A stretch of DNA of 61,443 bases from CAWDPQ01 sp049642465 (GTDB lineage Bacteria; Acidobacteriota; Vicinamibacteria; Vicinamibacterales; 2-12-FULL-66-21): contig JBAROV010000230.1 in NCBI GenBank assembly GCA_049642465.1, forward strand, positions 1-61,443, in the 5' to 3' direction. A model generated the notes under the pieces. The model did no database searches. It was given only the letters and a program-made list of their open reading frames with translations, and was not told where the DNA came from. The position numbers and the translations under genes were made by a program. Below are positions 7,331 to 16,076 of this stretch, one piece after another (the first letter of the stretch is position 1; each line of letters opens with the position of its first letter).

Positions 7331-8355
7331 TAGTCAATTGAAATCTTCCGCAACAAATTGAAGTCCGACAGCATCTTGCCGGCACCGAGCACGACCGACG
7401 ACAACGGGTCCTCCGCCATCGCCAGCGGTAATCCCGTCTCCTCGCGCAAGCGTTTGTCGAGGTTCTTCAACAGCGAACCGCCGCCGGTCAACACGATGCC
7501 GCGGTCGACGATGTCGGCCGACAGCTCCGGCGGCGTCCGCTCCAGCGCAACGCGAACGGCGTCCACGATCACGTTGACCGTTTCCGCCAGTGCCTCGCGC
7601 ACCTCTTCGTCCGTGATGGTGATCGTCTTTGGCACCCCTTCGATCAAGTGCCTCCCCTTGATCTCCATCGTCATCCGCTCTTCGAGCGGGTAGGCCGAAC
7701 CAATTTCCATCTTGATGGCTTCGGCCGTGCGTTCGCCTATGAGCAGGTTGTAGGTCTTCTTGATGTACTGGATGATCGCTTCATCCATCTCGTTACCCGC
7801 CACGCGCACCGCCTTGCTGTAGACGATGCCGGCGAGCGAGATGACGGCGATGTCGGTCGTGCCTCCGCCGACGTCCACGATCATGTTTCCCGATGGTTCG
7901 GTAATCGGCATGCCGGCACCGATCGCCGCCGCCATTGCCTCCTCGACGAGATGCACCTCACTCGCCTTGGCACGGTACGCGCTGTCCTTGACCGCGCGCT
8001 TTTCGACCTGCGTGATCTCCGACGGAACGCCGATCACGATGCGCGGACGGACCCAGACGTTGCGGTTGTGCGCTTTCTTGATGAAGTAGGTCAACATCTT
8101 CTCGGTGACCTCGAAGTCGGCAATGACTCCGTCCTTCATCGGCTTGATCGCGACGATATTGCCCGGCGTTCGGCCGAGCATGTCTTTGGCGTCCTTGCCG
8201 ACCGCCTCGATGCGCCCGTTCACCTTGTTGATCGCAACAATCGAAGGCTCGTTGACGACAATGCCCTTGCCGCGCGCGTACACGCACGTATTGGCGGTTC
8301 CCAAGTCGATCGCGAGATCGCTCGAGAACAGGGAAAAGAGAGAACGAAGACTCAA
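7330..8355 (-). CDS. mreB: MreB, actin-like rod-shape protein
   Basis: 341 residues, usual length. Forms membrane-associated filaments that orient the elongation complex. Phosphate-1 loop DLGTANTCVY near the N-terminus, the highly conserved GIVVNEPSIVAIN, the phosphate-2 region VDVGGGTTDIAVISL, and the adenosine motif GIVLTGGGSLLKNLDK near the C-terminus. First gene of the mreBCD-mrdA-rodA-rng run. It follows the GGDEF gene by 33 bp, so it may be co-transcribed with it. Confidence 0.97.
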   Translation of the reverse strand: MSLRSLFSLFSSDLAIDLGTANTCVYARGKGIVVNEPSIVAINKVNGRIEAVGKDAKDMLGRTPGNIVAIKPMKDGVIADFEVTEKMLTYFIKKAHNRNVWVRPRIVIGVPSEITQVEKRAVKDSAYRAKASEVHLVEEAMAAAIGAGMPITEPSGNMIVDVGGGTTDIAVISLAGIVYSKAVRVAGNEMDEAIIQYIKKTYNLLIGERTAEAIKMEIGSAYPLEERMTMEIKGRHLIEGVPKTITITDEEVREALAETVNVIVDAVRVALERTPPELSADIVDRGIVLTGGGSLLKNLDKRLREETGLPLAMAEDPLSSVVLGAGKMLSDFNLLRKISID

Positions 8356-8388
8356 TACGGCTCCTTGAAGCTGCGGACGGAACGCGTT

Positions 8389-9576
8389 TCAACTGCCTGC
8401 CACGTGGATCCCGTTTTTTCCGCGATCCTTGACTTCGTACATCGCCTCGTCGGCAGCCTGGATCAGTTGTTCCGCTGACGCGGCCACGTCGGGCAGCGTC
8501 GCCACGCCGACCGACACGGTGAGAGGGATGTTCAACCCGTCGGGACGCAAAAACGACCACGCGGCAATCTTTTCGCGGATGCGCTCGCCGACGAACATCG
8601 CGCCATCGCTGCCGGTGTCCGGCAGCACCAAGGCGAACTCGTCTCCGCCAAATCGGGCGACGATGTCTGTTTCGCGCGCGCTCGCGCGTATCACACTCGC
8701 GGCCTCCACGAGCGCCCGGCTGCCGTACAAATGTCCATGGCTGTCGTTGATCGACTTGAAACCGTCAAGATCGATGAACAACAGGGAGAGCGGCCGGCCA
8801 CTCCGCGATGCGCGTTTGGTTTCGCGTCGCAGTACCTGCGAGAGGTATCGCGAGTTGTACAGCTGCGTCAGATCGTCAGTGACCGACAGCGCCTCCGCGC
8901 GCTGCATCCGCATCGCGTTGTCGAGCGCAATGGCGGCCGGTTCGAGCGCCGCTTTCAGCACGCTGAAGGTCGCCCGATCGAACCGCGGCTCGCGCGATGC
9001 CGCAACGCGGTCGATCGCGACGAGCGCAGCAACCGTTCCGCCTCGGCACTCGAGCGGCAGACCGACCACTGCAGCAGTGGCGTCTGTGTCAATTCGAAGC
9101 AGCCGCCGGTCCGCGCTGACGTCCGCCGACAGAAACACTTCTCCCGTCCGCATCACCCACCCGCCGACGGCGATGGCAGCTTCGTCCAGCGGTGGCGTCA
9201 GGGCCCGCGTCACCATTTGCCGGACGGCCCCGGCTTCGTCCCGGGCCAATAAGAGCCAACCCGGAGCGGGGACCCAATCCGCGGCGTGAGCCACGAGCGC
9301 ATCGGCGACTCGTTCGGGGTCAAGGCTCGAATTGACCGCCCGAATCATCTCCGCGAGGGTATCGGCCCGGGACCACCGGCGCCTCAGCGTGGACTGCAGG
9401 CGCTGCAGACGGCTGGCGAGATCGGGACGCCCTCCCGACGCAGGTTTTCGGGTCGATGGACGACGCCGACGGGCCCGTGGCATCTGCCGGCCGGTCTGGG
9501 TCAATCGGCTCTGCGTCTCATTGGAGTGGCGAATCGCTCTAAGTCCTTCTATTCCCAATAAATATAGCACATCCAT
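8389..9576 (-). CDS. GAF-GGDEF diguanylate cyclase
   Basis: 395 residues from 9576. An internal ATG at 9483 (MPRARRRRPS) is an equally possible start because the first 31 codons look non-conserved. A basic N-terminal stretch is followed by a GAF-like sensor domain (about 75-225) and a GGDEF domain (about 235-390) with FIDLDGFKSINDSHGH and RFGGDEFALV, so the active site is intact. An inhibitory RETD site sits five residues before GGDEF (RxxD-x5-GGDEF), implying product feedback by c-di-GMP. There are no membrane segments, so it is cytoplasmic. It lies immediately upstream of mreB on the same strand, tying c-di-GMP signalling to the shape cluster by position only. Confidence 0.9.
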   Translation of the reverse strand: MDVLYLLGIEGLRAIRHSNETQSRLTQTGRQMPRARRRRPSTRKPASGGRPDLASRLQRLQSTLRRRWSRADTLAEMIRAVNSSLDPERVADALVAHAADWVPAPGWLLLARDEAGAVRQMVTRALTPPLDEAAIAVGGWVMRTGEVFLSADVSADRRLLRIDTDATAAVVGLPLECRGGTVAALVAIDRVAASREPRFDRATFSVLKAALEPAAIALDNAMRMQRAEALSVTDDLTQLYNSRYLSQVLRRETKRASRSGRPLSLLFIDLDGFKSINDSHGHLYGSRALVEAASVIRASARETDIVARFGGDEFALVLPDTGSDGAMFVGERIREKIAAWSFLRPDGLNIPLTVSVGVATLPDVAASAEQLIQAADEAMYEVKDRGKNGIHVAGS

Positions 9577-9710
9577 GCCTGACGGGCCTCTGCCCCGGAC
9601 CCCGGCTGCAGGCGCGCCGTTCGCGCTGAGTAACTTATCGGCGCTTCCCGCGTCACAATGTCATAATGACTGTTTCTACCCCGCTCTTGCGTCTTTAGAG
9701 GCCATCACCG

Positions 9711-11630
9711 ATGACCATGCTCGATCGGATGCGCCGGCACAAGAATTGGCTCAAATGGAGCCTGTTCATTGTGGTGATTGCGTTCATCCTTCTCTATATC
9801 CCCAGCTTCATGCGCACCCCGGGTATGCCCCTTGGCACCCAGGACGTCGTCGCCAGTGTCGAAGGACGGGACATTACCGTCGGACGGTTCCGCCGCGCCT
9901 ACCAACAGCAGATCCAGCAGTACCGCAATCAGTTCGGCGGCAACATGGACGAACGTCTGTTGCGGCAGCTGGGGATCGACCAGCGAATCGTCCAGCAGAT
10001 GATCGAAGAAGAAGCCGCTCTGGTCGAGGCGCAAAAGCTGGGCATCCGCGCGAGCGATCAGGAGGTGCAGGAGCGGATCAAAACGCTGCCCTACTTCCAG
10101 GAGAACGGTCAATTCATCGGCGAGACTCGCTATCGGCAGATGCTGCAGGCCGCGAACCCGCCGCTGCGCACCGACGAGTTCGAAGATCAAGTCCGCAGAA
10201 GCATTATCGTGGAGAAATTGCAGGCCGCGTTGACCGATTGGATTGCGGTGACCGACACCGAAGTCGATGGCGAGTTCAAACGTCGCAACGAGAAAGTCAA
10301 GCTCTCGGTGGTGAGCTTTCCGGCGGATAAATACCGAGAGTCAGCGACGGCATCGGACGCGGAGATCGCGGCCGAGTTCGACGCAAACAAGAACAATTAT
10401 CGAATTCCTGAAAAGCGAAAGGTGAAATACGCGGCGCTCGACACGCAGGCGATCCGCGAGCGGATCCAGGTCACCGCTCAGGACATTCAGCGGCACTACG
10501 AAGACAACCAGCAGCAATACCGCACGCCCGAGCAAGTTCGCGCCAGCCACATCCTCTTCAAGACCGAAGGCAAGGATGACGCGGCGGTCAGGAAACAGGC
10601 CGAGGACGTGCTGGCTCAAGTCAAGGCCCCAGGCGCCGACTTTGCAAAGCTCGCCAATCAGTACACCGAGGAGGAGATCGGCAAGACCCGCGGCGGTGAT
10701 CTCGACTTCTTCGAACGCGGACGGATGGCCAAGGAGTTCGAAGATGCCGCGTTTGCGCTGCCGCCGGGTCAAATCAGCGGCGTGGTGAAGTCTCCGTTTG
10801 GCTATCACATCATCAAGGTCACGGACCGCAAACCGGCATCGAAACGAAGCCTCGAGGAAGTGCGCGCCCAGATAGAAGATCAGATCAAGTGGGAGCGGGC
10901 ACAAAACGAGGCACAGCGGATCGTCGATGACGTCGCGCCGCTGCTCAAAAAGCCTGCTGACGTTGACACCGTGTCGAAATCCCGCGGCCTGACGGTTGGC
11001 GAGTCCAACTTCTTTGCGCGTGAGGAACCAATTTCCGGCATCGGCCTGGCGCCCGCCGTGTCGCAGCGAGCGTTCGAGATGAAGGAAGGGGAGGTCAGCG
11101 AAGCCGTCCGCACACCGCAGGGTTTTGCGTTCATCACGCTGACTGGCACCGAGGCCGCTCGTGTGCCCTCTCTCGATGAAGTCAAGGCCAAGGTCCGCGA
11201 GGATGTCGTGAAGAAGAAGGCGATCGAAGCCGCGCGTCAGAATGCGGCGGCGCAGGCGCCGAAGCTCAAGGCCGGCGATTTTGCCGCGGCGGCCAAAGCG
11301 GCCGGGCTGACCGCTGAATCCACGGAACTCCTCGCGCGCGGGGCCGCAATCCCGCAGGCTGGCATCAGCCCGGCCGTGGATGCGGCGGCATTTTCACTCC
11401 CGGTTGGCGGGGTCAGCGATCCGATCACGACCGACAACGGCGCGGTCGTCATCAAGGTGCTGGAGAAAAAGGACGTGACGCCGGACGAACTGAGCGCCGG
11501 CAAACAGCAGCTTCGCGACCAACTCCGCAGCGAGCGCAAGAACCGCTTCTACTCGGCGTACATGTCGAAGGCGCGCGAGCGGATGAAGATCAACATCAAT
11601 CGCGAAGCGCTCGCGCAAGTAATTACGTAA
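9711..11630 (+). CDS. PpiD-like periplasmic chaperone / peptidyl-prolyl isomerase
   Basis: 639 residues. One N-terminal membrane anchor (WSLFIVVIAFILLYIPSF, about 15-32), then a SurA/PpiD-type N-terminal chaperone region, a parvulin domain (about 275-375: VRASHILFKTEG, GGDLDFFERGRMAKEFEDAA, SPFGYHIIKV) and a second degenerate parvulin-like repeat. The length matches E. coli PpiD (623). It probably holds newly exported envelope proteins at the Sec exit in the periplasm. Very charged, with many Gln and Lys. Its TAA and the sppA stop are separated by a single base in convergent orientation. Confidence 0.9.
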   Translation: MTMLDRMRRHKNWLKWSLFIVVIAFILLYIPSFMRTPGMPLGTQDVVASVEGRDITVGRFRRAYQQQIQQYRNQFGGNMDERLLRQLGIDQRIVQQMIEEEAALVEAQKLGIRASDQEVQERIKTLPYFQENGQFIGETRYRQMLQAANPPLRTDEFEDQVRRSIIVEKLQAALTDWIAVTDTEVDGEFKRRNEKVKLSVVSFPADKYRESATASDAEIAAEFDANKNNYRIPEKRKVKYAALDTQAIRERIQVTAQDIQRHYEDNQQQYRTPEQVRASHILFKTEGKDDAAVRKQAEDVLAQVKAPGADFAKLANQYTEEEIGKTRGGDLDFFERGRMAKEFEDAAFALPPGQISGVVKSPFGYHIIKVTDRKPASKRSLEEVRAQIEDQIKWERAQNEAQRIVDDVAPLLKKPADVDTVSKSRGLTVGESNFFAREEPISGIGLAPAVSQRAFEMKEGEVSEAVRTPQGFAFITLTGTEAARVPSLDEVKAKVREDVVKKKAIEAARQNAAAQAPKLKAGDFAAAAKAAGLTAESTELLARGAAIPQAGISPAVDAAAFSLPVGGVSDPITTDNGAVVIKVLEKKDVTPDELSAGKQQLRDQLRSERKNRFYSAYMSKARERMKININREALAQVIT

Positions 11631-11631
11631 G

Positions 11632-13386
11632 CTATCTCACGAAGACGTTCGGCATGATGGCGAGCGGCTCGCCGCGGCGGAAGACACGCAGCGGGGCGGT
11701 CAGCGTCTGCAGGGGGCGCGGATCGCGGAGTCCGAGCAGAGACGCCAGCCCCGTGCTGCGCTCGAGACGTCCAAACGGATCGGCCAGCGCTTCGTAGAAC
11801 GACTTCTTCGGCGGATAGAGCACCAGCTCCACTTCGGCGTTCGGATCGATCTTGGCTCGCTGCTTGGCGAGGGCGAGCGCGCGCTGTAATCCCCCGAGTT
11901 CGTCCACCAGCCCGATTTGCTTCGCCTGTTGCCCGGTCCACACCCGGCCCTGGGCAATCGAATCAATGCGCTCCGGAGTGGTATTGCGCCCCGCTGCCGC
12001 CTTCTCGACAAACGCATCGTAGGTCGCCTGCATGTGCTCCTGCACGCGCTGGCGTTCTTCCGGCGTGAACGGCCGCACTGGTGAATAGAGGTCGGCGTAG
12101 CGCCCCTGCTTCACCCCTTCCATGTTGATCCCGAGCTTGTTCAGGGTGCCGCCAATCGCGAACTTGATCATGACCACGCCGATGGAACCCGTGAGCGTCG
12201 CCGGCTCCGCGACGATCGCGTGGGCGGGCATCGCGATGTAGTACCCGCCCGATGCCGCCACATCCGACATGGACGCGATCACGGGCTTGCTCGCCCGCGT
12301 GAGCTGCACTTCACGCCAGATGATGTCCGACGCAATCGCGGAACCCCCGGGGCTGTCGATGCGCAGGACGATCGCTTTGATGTTGTCGTCGGCGCGTACC
12401 TTGCGCAGGTAGCGCACGATCGTGTCGGATCCGGCGACGAACCCCTGCGGCGAATCGTAGCTGCTCTCCCCCGAGCTGATGATGCCCACCGCATAGATGA
12501 CCGCGATCCGCTGTCCCCTGTTCAAGCCGAGTGACGCGAGACTCACCTGACGATACTGGTCCTCGTCCATGAACTTCACGTTCGTGCCGCTCGTCCGCCC
12601 GAGCTGCACCTTGTCGTCAATCTCATCGTCGTAGGCCAAATCGTCGACGAGCCCGGCGCGCACGGCGTCTTCCGAAAGGTACGGACCGTGGTCGATCAGG
12701 CGACGCATCTCCTGCTCCGACTTGCCGCGACCCTGTGCGAGGCCGCGAACGAGTTGTTCGTACATGTCCGTATTGAGCGATTCGGCCATCTCGCGATGTG
12801 GCGGAGTCATCGTCTTCTCAGTGAACGTATTCGAAGCGGTCTTGTACTCGCCGACGTGAAGCGCATCAGGGTAGGCCCCGATTTTGTCGAGCGTGCCCCG
12901 GAGGAATAGCTCGTAGCTCGCCATTCCCGTCAGGTCCAGCGATGCCGTCGGCATCAAGAAGACCTTGTCGCACGCGCTCGCGAGATAGAACTCCTGTTCG
13001 CCGCCGTATTCGAGGTAGGCCACGATCGGCTTGTCTGACGTTTTGAAGTCCACGATGGCATCACGAACTTCCTGGACCTTTCCCCACAGCGCCGCCGTGC
13101 CACTCGGGCGAATGACGATGCTATTGATCCGACGATCGACTTTGGCTTTGCGGAGCGTGTCCACGAGTCCGCGCACGGTCGGTGGCGCTTTGATGAACGA
13201 CCCGACAAGACCGCCGGGCTCGATTTCTTCGAGATCGCCGCCGATGCGAACGATGAGCGTGGAGTTACTCGTGACCCTCGGCTCACGTCCGATGAGCAGG
13301 GCGGTAACAACGAGACCGGCTGCCGAAATCAGCACGGCCACGACAACGAGGACGATGACGAGCCAGACGCCACGCTTGGCAGCCAC
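11632..13386 (-). CDS. sppA: signal peptide peptidase SppA, 67-kDa type
   Basis: 584 residues from the GTG at 13386, chosen because AGGAGG lies six bases upstream; a longer frame reading back to 13548 only translates a repeat. An N-terminal membrane anchor (AKRGVWLVIVLVVVAVLISA) precedes two fused ClpP-like domains as in E. coli SppA. The general base lysine is in GEYKTASNTF (Lys182) and the nucleophile serine in SDVAASGGYY (Ser379), spaced almost exactly as in E. coli. RIDSPGGSA supplies the oxyanion region. It degrades leftover signal peptides in the membrane. Confidence 0.94.
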   Translation of the reverse strand: MAAKRGVWLVIVLVVVAVLISAAGLVVTALLIGREPRVTSNSTLIVRIGGDLEEIEPGGLVGSFIKAPPTVRGLVDTLRKAKVDRRINSIVIRPSGTAALWGKVQEVRDAIVDFKTSDKPIVAYLEYGGEQEFYLASACDKVFLMPTASLDLTGMASYELFLRGTLDKIGAYPDALHVGEYKTASNTFTEKTMTPPHREMAESLNTDMYEQLVRGLAQGRGKSEQEMRRLIDHGPYLSEDAVRAGLVDDLAYDDEIDDKVQLGRTSGTNVKFMDEDQYRQVSLASLGLNRGQRIAVIYAVGIISSGESSYDSPQGFVAGSDTIVRYLRKVRADDNIKAIVLRIDSPGGSAIASDIIWREVQLTRASKPVIASMSDVAASGGYYIAMPAHAIVAEPATLTGSIGVVMIKFAIGGTLNKLGINMEGVKQGRYADLYSPVRPFTPEERQRVQEHMQATYDAFVEKAAAGRNTTPERIDSIAQGRVWTGQQAKQIGLVDELGGLQRALALAKQRAKIDPNAEVELVLYPPKKSFYEALADPFGRLERSTGLASLLGLRDPRPLQTLTAPLRVFRRGEPLAIMPNVFVR

Positions 13387-13423
13387 AACGAGCCTCCTGG
13401 ATGAACAGCCTTCCGAGTATAGC

Positions 13424-13499
13424 GCCCACCTTCGCGCTTCGCGCTGCGCGCTATGGTGGGCAGCCTCTGGTCTTTCGCGCTCCGCGCTACGGGGGGGAA
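13424..13499. repeat. GCGC-rich hairpin and imperfect duplicate
   Basis: GCCCACC (13424-13430) pairs with GGTGGGC (13455-13461) around an insert of TTCGCGC-type units; a second degenerate copy (TCGCGCTCCGCGCTAC) follows at about 13475. It lies in the divergent gap between sppA and the receiver gene and is probably a dispersed intergenic palindrome. Confidence 0.5.
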
Positions 13500-13668
13500 G
13501 CTTGCCTTTCCGCCACGCGCAGACCGAGGGCCCCGCCGACCATACCACCCGAAATGCAATTTCGACATTGGATGTCCTTCTTGTGATCGGTCCAGGAAGG
13601 CGCCGCGCCCTAAATACCCTTGGAATCAGCCAATTCCCTCATGGCGCAGGGTTTGCGGAACGGGGGGC

Positions 13669-14157
13669 ATGGACGAGCCCCGAACCGGCACGGTCGTTCT
13701 GGTTGCCGAAGACGACCCCCACGCGCTCAGTGGTTACGTCGAGTTTCTGTCGACGGCCGGCTTCGTCGCCTCCGGCCGAGGTGACGGCCGGGAGGCGCTC
13801 GCCACGGCGCTCGAAACGGTTCCCGATATCGTTGTGACCGACATTGCCATGCCGGGGCTCGATGGGTTTGGCTTGGCGGCGGCGTTGCGCGCCGACCGCT
13901 TAACGAAGCACGTGCCCATCGTCGGCATGACCGCGCACTGGACCGCTGAAATCCAAAGCGAAGCACAGCGCGCCGGCTTCAGTGCGATGCTCCTCAAGCC
14001 CTGTCTGCCCACCCACCTTCTCGCCGAAATCGAACGCGTCCTGAAGCATGCGAAGCTGATGGCCGCCGCGCTGGGGAAGGAAAACGGCGACGGCGAACCC
14101 GCGCTTCCCGTCGGGCTCAGGAATGCGGTGCTGCGGCGGAAGGGTGTCGATTACTGA
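13669..14157 (+). CDS. single-domain response regulator
   Basis: 162 residues. A complete receiver domain: acidic pocket AEDD (Asp15/Asp16), phospho-acceptor Asp58 in VVTDIAMPGLDG, conserved Thr in GMTAH and Lys110 in LLKPCLP. After the domain there is only a short charged tail, with no DNA-binding or enzymatic output domain. No histidine kinase is adjacent, so it is an orphan. It shares the unusual KPCLP loop with the receiver protein at 58144-58527. The ATG at 13669 is preferred because the extra upstream reading frame translates the GCGC-rich repeat. Confidence 0.85.
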   Translation: MDEPRTGTVVLVAEDDPHALSGYVEFLSTAGFVASGRGDGREALATALETVPDIVVTDIAMPGLDGFGLAAALRADRLTKHVPIVGMTAHWTAEIQSEAQRAGFSAMLLKPCLPTHLLAEIERVLKHAKLMAAALGKENGDGEPALPVGLRNAVLRRKGVDY

Positions 14158-14326
14158 AAAGGGTTCAGAGAGGGTTCAGAAAGGGTTCCGAAGAGGTTCC
14201 GAAACGGTTCCGAGTAGGTTCAAGGGTTCTGAATAGGTTCAAGGGTTCTGAGTAGGTTCAAGGAACCTCGAACCCTTTTGCACCCTTTCGGAACCTTTTC
14301 GGAACCCCTTCTGAACCCTCTTCTAA
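14158..14326. repeat. 11-bp GGTTC repeat array with inverted half
   Basis: After the receiver stop codon, GGTTC recurs every 8 or 11 bases (GGTTCAGAGAG, GGTTCAGAAAG, GGTTCCGAAGA, GGTTCCGAAAC, GGTTCCGAGTA and so on). From about 14260 the same units run in the inverted sense (GAACC every 11 bases), so the array can form a long hairpin. The same family occurs at 54543-54665 and 56141-56181. Confidence 0.85.
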
Positions 14327-14342
14327 CGGCATCCTCATTGCT
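14327..14342 (+). promoter_or_regulatory. possible sigma-54 promoter (weak)
   Basis: CGGCAT, CCTCA, TTGCT: the GG and GC positions and spacing fit sigma-54, with two deviations from consensus. Predicted initiation would fall at about 14353, right at the GTG start of the next gene, so either the mRNA is leaderless or the gene starts further in. Treat as a candidate only. Confidence 0.25.
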
Positions 14343-14353
14343 GTCGCGACTGC

Positions 14354-14845
14354 GTGCGCCGTGTAGTGCCCCTCCTCGTGCTCTGCCTTATTACCACCGC
14401 GGAGCTCGCCTGCTCGCGCCGGACCGCTCGAGCTGTGCGATTGCCGTCGACCAGCGACGTCGCGCGCGATACGCGGCACAACAATCGCGCGACGGGCGAC
14501 ATGCGCGACGCGATCGAGTCGCTGAAGGACAGGCTTCGCGCGTCGGGTGAACCGGCTGAGCCCCCAGCGCAAGACGCCGCAGGGGTCGTCTCGCAGTCGG
14601 GCGACGCGTCAAGTCCTGCGACAGGAGTTGGAACTTCAGGTGCGCTGAGTGTGGAGACGCGCTACCCAGCACCGCCGAACGGCACGGCGTCGCAAGCACC
14701 GTCGCGGACCCGTGTTCTCAGCCGGGCCGGCGAGGCGATCCGTCGGGCCGCCGGCGGTATGTCGGTGTGGGTCGTGGGTTTGTGCGCGTTCGCAGCGGCC
14801 CTGATTGTGGTACTGCTCATGCGCGGATCGAACACCTCAGCGTAA
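14354..14845 (+). CDS. hypothetical membrane protein
   Basis: 163 residues from a GTG. An N-terminal hydrophobic segment ends in a cysteine (VPLLVLCLITTAELAC) that resembles a lipobox but has Glu at -3, so lipidation is doubtful. A polar, Ala/Ser/Pro-rich middle follows, then a C-terminal membrane helix (SVWVVGLCAFAAALIVVLLM). No family recognised. Alternative GTG starts exist four codons in. Confidence 0.45.
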   Translation: MRRVVPLLVLCLITTAELACSRRTARAVRLPSTSDVARDTRHNNRATGDMRDAIESLKDRLRASGEPAEPPAQDAAGVVSQSGDASSPATGVGTSGALSVETRYPAPPNGTASQAPSRTRVLSRAGEAIRRAAGGMSVWVVGLCAFAAALIVVLLMRGSNTSA

Positions 14846-14856
14846 ATCGTCCCGGT

Positions 14857-15303
14857 TCACTGTCGCGGTGTCGGCTGACGCGCCACGGTCGAGGGTTCTG
14901 GCGCGGCTATCGACTTGAACCCTGCAACGACGTGTAATCCAACCCCTGCGACAATCGCGTACGTCGCCCAGAGGCTGAATGGTGTCCGCAAGTCGCCGCG
15001 CAGAGGCTCGTAAATGAATCCGGCAAGGAACAACGCCGTCGCCGAGGTGACAAGCGCGGAACCGATCCAGCGAACGGTACGCGCCGTTCCGCTACCGCCA
15101 CGCTGCACGTAGGTCGCGAGCACCAAGTGTATGAGCGCGGTCAGCAGAATGAAGATGTGACGCGTGCGATAGAGCAGGCGCGGACCGTCGGCCATGTTCC
15201 TGAGATGTCCGAGGAAGACATCCATGTACTGCCCGGTGCCAAGGAAGAGCGCGAGCGCGAGAAGGCCGACGACCAAGTGGTAGCGGCGCACAGCAGGCGC
15301 CAA
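14857..15303 (-). CDS. four-helix integral membrane protein
   Basis: 148 residues with four hydrophobic segments (VVGLLALALFLGTGQYM, HIFILLTALIHLVLATYV, IGSALVTSATALFLAGFIY, LWATYAIVAGVGLHVVAGF) and His residues within or next to helices 2 and 4. No family name recognised. It converges on the preceding gene with 11 bp between stops and faces away from the tRNA-Leu promoter. Confidence 0.65.
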   Translation of the reverse strand: MAPAVRRYHLVVGLLALALFLGTGQYMDVFLGHLRNMADGPRLLYRTRHIFILLTALIHLVLATYVQRGGSGTARTVRWIGSALVTSATALFLAGFIYEPLRGDLRTPFSLWATYAIVAGVGLHVVAGFKSIAAPEPSTVARQPTPRQ

Positions 15304-15344
15304 GCCTGAGCCGTCAGGCGGGCGTTGTCAAACGCGCCTGGACC

Positions 15345-15373
15345 CTGACGGACGGCTGGTTCTGCGCTATAGT
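15345..15373 (+). promoter_or_regulatory. promoter of tRNA-Leu
   Basis: CTGACG at 15345-15350 and TATAGT at 15368-15373 with an ideal 17-bp spacer. Initiation near 15380 would give a 5' leader of about 30 nt before the mature tRNA. Confidence 0.6.
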
Positions 15374-15408
15374 AAATAGTTCAAACGTTACGTTCTCCTG
15401 CTCTTCGT

Positions 15409-15492
15409 GCGGAAGTGGCGGAACTGGCAGACGCGCAAGCCTCAGGAGCTTGTGGCCGCAAGGTCGTGGAGGTTCAAATCCTCTCTTCCGCA
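15409..15492 (+). tRNA. tRNA-Leu (anticodon CAG)
   Basis: An 84-nt cloverleaf drawn by eye. Acceptor GCGGAAG pairs with CTTCCGC, the anticodon loop CTCAGGA (anticodon CAG at 15443-15445) is closed by CAAGC/GCTTG, there is a long class-II variable arm (GGCCGCAAGGTCGT region), and the T arm is GGAGG-TTCAAAT-CCTCT. The discriminator is A at 15492; CCA is not encoded here. The last 21 bases are repeated exactly at 18756-18776. Confidence 0.95.
15472..15492 (+). repeat. att-like direct repeat, left copy (tRNA 3' end)
   Basis: GTTCAAATCCTCTCTTCCGC plus A, the T-arm and acceptor 3' end of tRNA-Leu. An exact 21-bp copy lies at 18756-18776, the usual signature of site-specific integration into a tRNA gene. 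Confidence 0.7.
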
Positions 15493-16076
15493 TACCATAA
15501 CAACTGGCTTACCCTCGACAATTCGCAGCGCGCCCGGGATTCTACGCCGGATACGATAGACGCTCGAGCGCCCGGTCATATAGAGCGTGCGTCCGTCGGC
15601 ATCGCCCCACGCCATATTCGCAGGCAACTCCGGCGCACGGATTTGCCCAGATGACGGCCTGCAGCCGAAATAATCCAGACGCCGCCGGGGCCTGATACGA
15701 ACAGGTTTCCCGCGCGATCTACCCTTGACGCCGTCGAGCGCCTCCTCGCGGGCGCGGATGTCATGTCAAAGAACACAGTTCCGTTGAGAAGTGTTCCGTC
15801 GGCGGCGACGTCGTACCGCATCACCACTGTATGCGCCGTGTCCCAGTTGGTGACGTAAAGATACTTCTCGTCCGGCGAGAACGCGATGCCGTTCGGACCG
15901 AGCAGTTCTTTGGCCAAGAGCCGCAGCTTCCCGTCAAACCAGCGAAACACGCCGCTGTACGGCAGTTCTTTGCGGGCATCGTCGTACATCTTCGGAAGGC
16001 CGAAGGGTGGATCAGTGAAATACAACGCGCCGTCGTACGTGGATCGACTGTTCGGGCCGTATCGATTCGAGCTCAC
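15493..16076 (-). pseudogene. SMP-30/gluconolactonase-like remnant
   Basis: Recognisable beta-propeller blades of the SMP-30/gluconolactonase family: DGALYFTDPPFGLPKMY, GPNGIAFSPDEKYLYVTNW, then in other frames REEALDGVK, VDRAGNLFVSGPGGVW and LPANMAWGDADGRTLYMT. At least three frameshifts are needed to join them (about 15755, 15735 and 15650), the first two compensating. The N-terminal third is missing beyond 16076, and the 3' end runs into the tRNA. An intact family member would be a secreted lactone hydrolase of about 300 residues. This copy is dead. Confidence 0.8.

Noticed and set aside
11628..11634. One-base gap between convergent stops of the PpiD and sppA genes as a regulatory overlap
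   Set aside because: Such tight convergent pairs are common in compact genomes; nothing else supports a special role.
13387..13548. Longer SppA N-terminus
   Set aside because: The extra 54 codons translate the GCGC-rich repeat; the GTG at 13386 has AGGAGG six bases upstream.
13642..13656. TGGCGC-AGGGT-TTGC resembles a sigma-54 promoter before the receiver gene
   Set aside because: The -12 GC is only 12 bases from the ATG, leaving no leader, and one base deviates. I treat it as chance.
14158..14326. Possible CRISPR array
   Set aside because: Units are contiguous with no unique spacers of constant length, and no cas gene is in the window.
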